From the NCBI GenBank assembly GCA_963402885.1, contig OY727102.1, forward strand, positions 2,480,001 through 2,544,000: a DNA stretch of 64,000 bases, in the 5' to 3' direction. The notes under the pieces were generated by a model, which saw nothing but the letters and a program-made list of their open reading frames with translations, ran no database searches and was not told the DNA's origin. Within the stretch, counting starts at the first letter, position 1; every line of letters begins with the position of its first letter. The DNA is from Antedon bifida. Lineage: Eukaryota > Echinodermata > Crinoidea > Comatulida > Antedonidae. The position numbers and the translations under genes were made by a program. Below are positions 60,001 to 64,000 of the stretch, piece after piece.

Positions 60001-61344
60001 GAAAGAGTAGATGTTGAATAGATGTTTATGTAAATCAAACATTTTAGGTGACAATTTATGTTTTGTGGACTATCAATTCATATTTTTAAATTACTAGACA
60101 GTTGTAAGCTTTGTTGTTAAAACACTTGCCTACCTGTCCAATCCTATGGTTGTGAGCTCAATTCTGTCTCCTGCGATCATTTTATGATTTATAAAAACAA
60201 CTGCATGATTTTAACTGAAGTCCTTTCCATTTTAAACAAGGTGCATTCGAAATTGAAATGAAAGAATCTATCAAGTTTTATTCTATTAATTTAGCATTCT
60301 ACCTGTTGTCATATTTCCAGGTGCGAGCTTGTGAACACGCTGCAGGGGCAAGACAGTTCATGGCTTCCCCACAATGCCACAATCCAGATGAGAAGACTGT
60401 GACACATGACATGTGCCTGCCAAGTGAAGCGGAAATATTGACCTTCACCACCAAAGCATTAGAACATGAGGGTGCTAAACATTTATACATAGCTACAGAT
60501 AACAATTCTTATGAGAAAAAATTTAAGGAAATTCTAGAACCAAAAAACGTATGTATTCTGTTATAATATTTGTTTTTCATTTGCAATTTTAGTCACAATC
60601 TGAAGGGTCAATCGGCCAAAAACGTAGTGGAGCTGTAGCTTGGTGTTTAACATGCTTGCCTTCCAATCCCAATGTCAAGGGTTCAATCCTGATCTAGTCC
60701 CATGGTCTACTCCACTCCCAGTGTCAGAGTCCAGTGCATTCTCGTCGCCTTACCTGTATCCTTAGGCAAGACACTCGTTTGCCTATTTCCACCCAGGTGT
60801 TTAAATGGGTACCTGGTTAGGTCAAAGCACCATATGCGCTCATTATTGGCTGCAATATTGTGGAAGTATGTTTCCATACGTGTTTGAGCAAAATAACACT
60901 AATAATGTGAAATCATCATCAATTGAACATTTGCGACATTATTATTATTTATAAGCATGATAAATAATACTTTATTTTTTTTTAAAACATAAAAATACAT
61001 GGAGAACAACAGCCAAAGGCTGAAACTATTACCTCACATTATTTATAGTTTATCCATCCTGTAATGGGCGACGTTCTTGCTGTTTGATACTTATAGAATT
61101 TTTTTTTTAAATAATGCTCAGCCACACTCTCCAATATATCCACAGCTTTTTACAATTGTTATTTATTTTGTAGATTCAAGTACATACAGCTGCTTCTAAA
61201 TTAAACTTATTACAAGATCTCTACTTCATGTCAGAGGCTGATTACTTTATTGGAAACTGTGTTTCGTCCGTGACTTCATTTGTCAAACGTCAACGGGATG
61301 GTAAAGGTCGTAGATCAAATTTCTTTGGACTTGAAGAACTGTAA
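57029..61344 (+). CDS. POFUT1: GDP-fucose protein O-fucosyltransferase 1, 417 aa
   Basis: ER enzyme that transfers fucose from GDP-fucose to Ser/Thr in EGF repeats, notably of Notch. Seven exons: 57029-57281, 57842-57936, 58096-58270, 58455-58590, 59716-59911, 60321-60548 and 61174-61344. All borders are GT-AG and the joined frame is 1,254 nt. Family landmarks in order: signal-anchor-like hydrophobic N terminus (about 13-26), [14 protein letters not shown] (about 77-90), [29 protein letters not shown] (about 278-285, with the catalytic-site Arg near 280), [16 protein letters not shown] and [17 protein letters not shown]. An acidic linker of about 45 residues precedes the catalytic fold and makes the protein slightly longer than the human one (388). 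The C terminus is LEEL, comparable to the HEEL/RDEF ER-retention ends of fly and human enzymes. TTTACTATAG just before the ATG suggests a spliced 5' UTR. Confidence 0.96.
57398..57790 (+). repeat. ACC/ACA-rich minisatellite in POFUT1 intron 1
   Basis: Imperfect repeats of ACCACCACAAAGACAACC and ACCACCAATACAACC. The plus strand is almost free of T and G. It translates as Thr-rich on the plus strand and Val- or Trp/Leu-rich on the minus strand, all artefacts. It lies entirely between the donor at 57281 and the acceptor at 57841. Confidence 0.9.
58628..58785. repeat. Family-1 foldback element in POFUT1 intron 4
   Basis: Left AAAGCTCTGTTTACACTATC, right TTTGATAGTGTAGACAGAGC, with the interior ATATGGTAGTAATATG repeated. 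It sits just 37 bp after the exon 4 donor. Confidence 0.85.
59188..59528. mobile_element. TIR-flanked element containing a tRNA-like segment, POFUT1 intron 4
   Basis: The ends are imperfect inverted repeats of about 35 bp: CCCAGGACGCGAT ... CGTACAAAGTTGGAGACCCT on the left and AGGGTCCCCAACTTGTACGA ... ATCGCGCCCAG on the right. In the centre (59320-59396) the minus strand has GGGGTTCGAATCCCATGAGC, a near-canonical tRNA T-arm/B-box, preceded by a plausible A-box (GTGTAGTCAAGTG). A foldback transposon that captured or evolved from a tRNA-like segment would fit. Confidence 0.6.
60105..60180 (+). repeat. tRNA-like fragment in POFUT1 intron 5
   Basis: TTGTTGTTAAAACACTTGCC followed by TTGTGAGCTCAATTCTGTCT has the order and spacing of degenerate A- and B-boxes. 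It is probably a decayed SINE head. Confidence 0.35.
60600..60930 (+). repeat. tRNA-derived SINE in POFUT1 intron 6
   Basis: GAGCTGTAGCTTGGTGTTTAAC (A-box) and AAGGGTTCAATCCTGATC (B-box) form a tRNA-like head. The body contains ATCCTTAGGCAAGACACTCG and CCAGGTGTTTAAATGGGTACC, a conserved-looking core seen in SINEs of many marine invertebrates. The 3' end has no clear poly(A). Confidence 0.75.
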
Positions 61345-61567
61345 AAGCATTTCTAAATTAACTATGAGTGACTAACTCTATCTTGAGCATCGAATTGTTA
61401 ACTTCTTATTTTAAAATGTTGGTTACTGGATAAGATTCTTTATCCAGTACAGTTACAGTTACTTCAGAGTCAGGCCAAACATCTGACCAATTAACTTACC
61501 TCCTTGATGCAAACCTACTTTGTAGTAGTTAAACTATCATCATATAAGTGTTGATTAAGTGACATTA

Positions 61568-61672
61568 AAGCCCATATATGGACATAATGACTACCATACC
61601 ACTACCATATTTAAACATACCACTACCATATTTGGGCACATCACACTAGTTTGATAGTGTAGACAGAGCTTT
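61568..61672. repeat. Family-1 foldback element, 5' truncated, in POFUT1 3' UTR
   Basis: The right arm TTTGATAGTGTAGACAGAGC and the CACTACCATATTTGGGCACA interior are present, but the outer left arm is missing. It falls between the POFUT1 stop and the candidate poly(A) signal, so it may be transcribed in the mature mRNA. Confidence 0.75.
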
Positions 61673-62204
61673 ACAATGTTAAATCATCCCACCATCCATA
61701 TACAATCAGAATGACTTGCATTTACCTGTTTTTTCTTACTATACTCGATATATAATTGCATATTTAACCAGCAGTGTTTTATTTCAGTTATAATACAGCT
61801 ACAGTGACATATTTGAATGATAGGTTTTTAAGTGGAGTATATTATGATTCAGTTATGAATTAGAAGATTATTTATCATTCCAAAAACTTGTTGAAGTATA
61901 CATCTTTTACTAATGTGACTTTTTTTTTTATATTTCTGTTAAATGGTGTTATTGTTTGTTTTTTAAGTATCGGAAATATAGAATAATTTGTAAAATGTTA
62001 TTATATTATGAATTTATATTTTATTTCAGTGCTACAAATTTAACTTATTTTATAACTTTGTTTGTTGTTTCTAATTGTTAGTTTATGTGGCTTTTTCTAT
62101 GAATGTCTTTTTTAATAGTTCTGAAATATCTATATTTATATATTGAAGGATGTCCAAGAAACATATCAAAATTATTTATATTTGTATAAACTTATATCTT
62201 TGGA

Positions 62205-62210
62205 AATAAA
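62205..62210 (+). terminator. Candidate polyadenylation signal, POFUT1
   Basis: AATAAA about 860 nt after the stop codon. T- and A-rich sequence surrounds it, so an earlier signal cannot be excluded. Confidence 0.4.
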
Positions 62211-62219
62211 GTGGAATAC

Positions 62220-64000
62220 ATATTTTAATGCATTTAATTTTGTATTATTCTTCATTGATTTCTTGTAATCAGGTTATTTATATTATATATACTTTATTTA
62301 TATAGATAAATATATATTACTATTAATTTATTGTTATTTGTGTGTGAAAAACAACAGTCTTCTAACAGTCCTTGTATTTGTTGAATCATGGAGGTATACA
62401 ATTAGATTAATGTATATGGTAGAATGACTCCAAACTTAAAATCATGTCTGAGCATGCGCACATTTGGTACATTAGCGAAACAGGCGCGAAATGAAAGTGT
62501 CAGACGAGTCAGCTTCATAGTCCCCTTTGATACAACATAGTATCTTGCTCTTCCTTTAAAGTTACAGTACTACCCTCTATTAAGGGGACACCTTATCGGG
62601 ACCCAACAAATTGTCTCCTGAATAGTGTCCTCTAAATAGGGGTGTCCCGATTGAGAGACTCTACTGTAGGCCTACTTGATATTTTTACCTTTGTGTAGTC
62701 TGCCATTGTTTGAACAGCGCCTTCGTTGATACGACGCTCATTATAAATTCCATTTTTATCCTGCTTATTATTCGCATACTGAGAATTTATTTGTTTTACG
62801 TGTCTTCCCTCAATCTATCAGTTTCTACAGTATGTGTGATAGGTGGTAGTGATAGTGTCCCAAGTGTGTTCATGTGTGATTATAATCATATTAACAGAGT
62901 ATAATAATAAATGTATATGACCCATGAGATTGTCAGAATAATTATGAACACAATAACAGAGCAGCTACTGAAGCGATCACATCTCTACATCAATTGTCTA
63001 CAGTATTTCCCTTATGATTTAATTTTTGTTGAAAAAGGAATTAAATTTTCGTAATGTTATAGCTTGTTATTGTCTTCAAGAACAAGATGATAGCGTATCT
63101 ATGATTTGAATGCAGTGTTATGTGTGATATCTGATGATTCTAGGCTTACTACTGACATTGTACTTTGAAAGCAGTGTTTCCAAAATGGCATTTTTATGGG
63201 ATCAAAGTACAGAATCATATTTCAATTAAAACGAACTAATCTTCCTTTAAAAAAACAGTGAGTTTTCCCCTTTAGATATCCCAGTCTACTGTCAACAAGT
63301 TTTAGATGTCTTCTTCCGAATTTAAATTATTATCGTCATCACCACGTCATCATCAAGCTCACTTAATTATTGCAATTTTGTTTTTATTGAGGTAGGCCTA
63401 TTCCACTATTTTTTCCAATTTTTTTTCCAGCTTTTTTATTTTTGATTTTGTTAATATGCATCAGTCTACTGGTTTTTTATAAGACTAAATACTAAACAAA
63501 ATCAGAAAAAAACACGAGTATTATTACTTAATCTCAATATCAATCCCAACCGTGTGGACACGTACTTAAGTTTACTTGCCATGATAACCATTATAACGTT
63601 ACTTTAACTGTTTATTGAAATATATCTTCTATCCATTCACACTGTACTGTCCGATTTTATGAGCATTAATGTCATCTCTTTGTCTTCTATGATGAGTAGT
63701 TGTACCTTTGGGAACGTATATATAGCTTGCGAAACACATTATGTCTAGGGATACGTAAATCGTGATATTACACTAGGTCATTGAAAGGCTATACATTGGG
63801 TCAGTTTTCTATCCAAGAATATACTGTACGACTTTTATTGACTTATGAGAAACAAAAAAATAAAAAGCTATGGAATATAATCAGTTTGTCATTTTGGTAA
63901 TAACCAAATGTAGTATTTATCTGTAAAATTATTAAATTATATTACTTTGTTTTTTTAAAACCAGGTAGACCTAAATTATTAAATTATTATTATATATGTT
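62220..64000. other. Intergenic, right edge
   Basis: AT-rich. The only recognised item is a repeat at 62574-62665, in which AAGGGGACACC and GGGTGTCCC are inverted around a GGGACCCAACA core. No gene is supported to the window end. Confidence 0.5.
62574..62665. repeat. GGGGACAC / GTGTCCC foldback repeat
   Basis: CTCTATTAAGGGGACACC on the left is opposed by AAATAGGGGTGTCCCG on the right, with TGTCTCCTGAATAGTGTCCT between. It is a short, imperfectly palindromic interspersed repeat. Confidence 0.5.

Overview
This window is animal nuclear DNA. It is AT-rich, its multi-exon genes carry GT-AG introns, and it holds rhodopsin-class GPCR genes, foldback (MITE-like) repeats, tRNA-derived SINE-like repeats and a satellite array. 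Many short AGGCCTA motifs and large lineage-specific GPCR families are typical of echinoderm genomes. A marine invertebrate deuterostome, most likely an echinoderm, is my inference; a crinoid would fit the low GC, but the class cannot be fixed from the window.

Layout. Positions 1-7379 are intergenic. Four related single-coding-exon GPCR genes lie at 7393-8388 (+), 13805-14809 (-), 46625-47665 (-) and 52593-53582 (-). A different GPCR pair, a recent tandem duplicate, lies at 18246-19175 (-) and 20558-21481 (-). A satellite of about 185 bp fills 23.26-26.12 kb. A long minus-strand gene runs from a non-coding first exon near 45.3 kb to a stop codon at 28751. It encodes an AKAP7-like 2H-phosphoesterase protein with a very long, disordered, Asn/Tyr/Arg-rich N-terminal extension. 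The last gene is a seven-exon plus-strand POFUT1 (protein O-fucosyltransferase 1) at 57029-61344. A 5'-truncated LINE insertion and SINE-like repeats lie around it.

Two exon chains were joined by hand and the reading phase closes at every junction: all seven POFUT1 exons (417 aa), and AKAP7-like exons 3-9 (1,024 codons plus stop). The end of AKAP7-like exon 2 is tentative.

Most non-genic structure is small foldback elements. Family 1 (ends like CTCTGTCTACACTATCAAAC) has eight copies. Family 2 (TTGGTTCCCACTAG ends, CAACGCAAG body) clusters directly upstream of three of the four related GPCR genes. Family 3 has TTAAAGATGTATTGTCCCC ends.

The observations most worth following are the AKAP7-like fusion architecture, a 96-bp minisatellite that multiplies the exon end and splice donor encoding half of a putative PKA-anchoring helix, the non-canonical GPCR microswitch residues, and the element/GPCR-promoter association.
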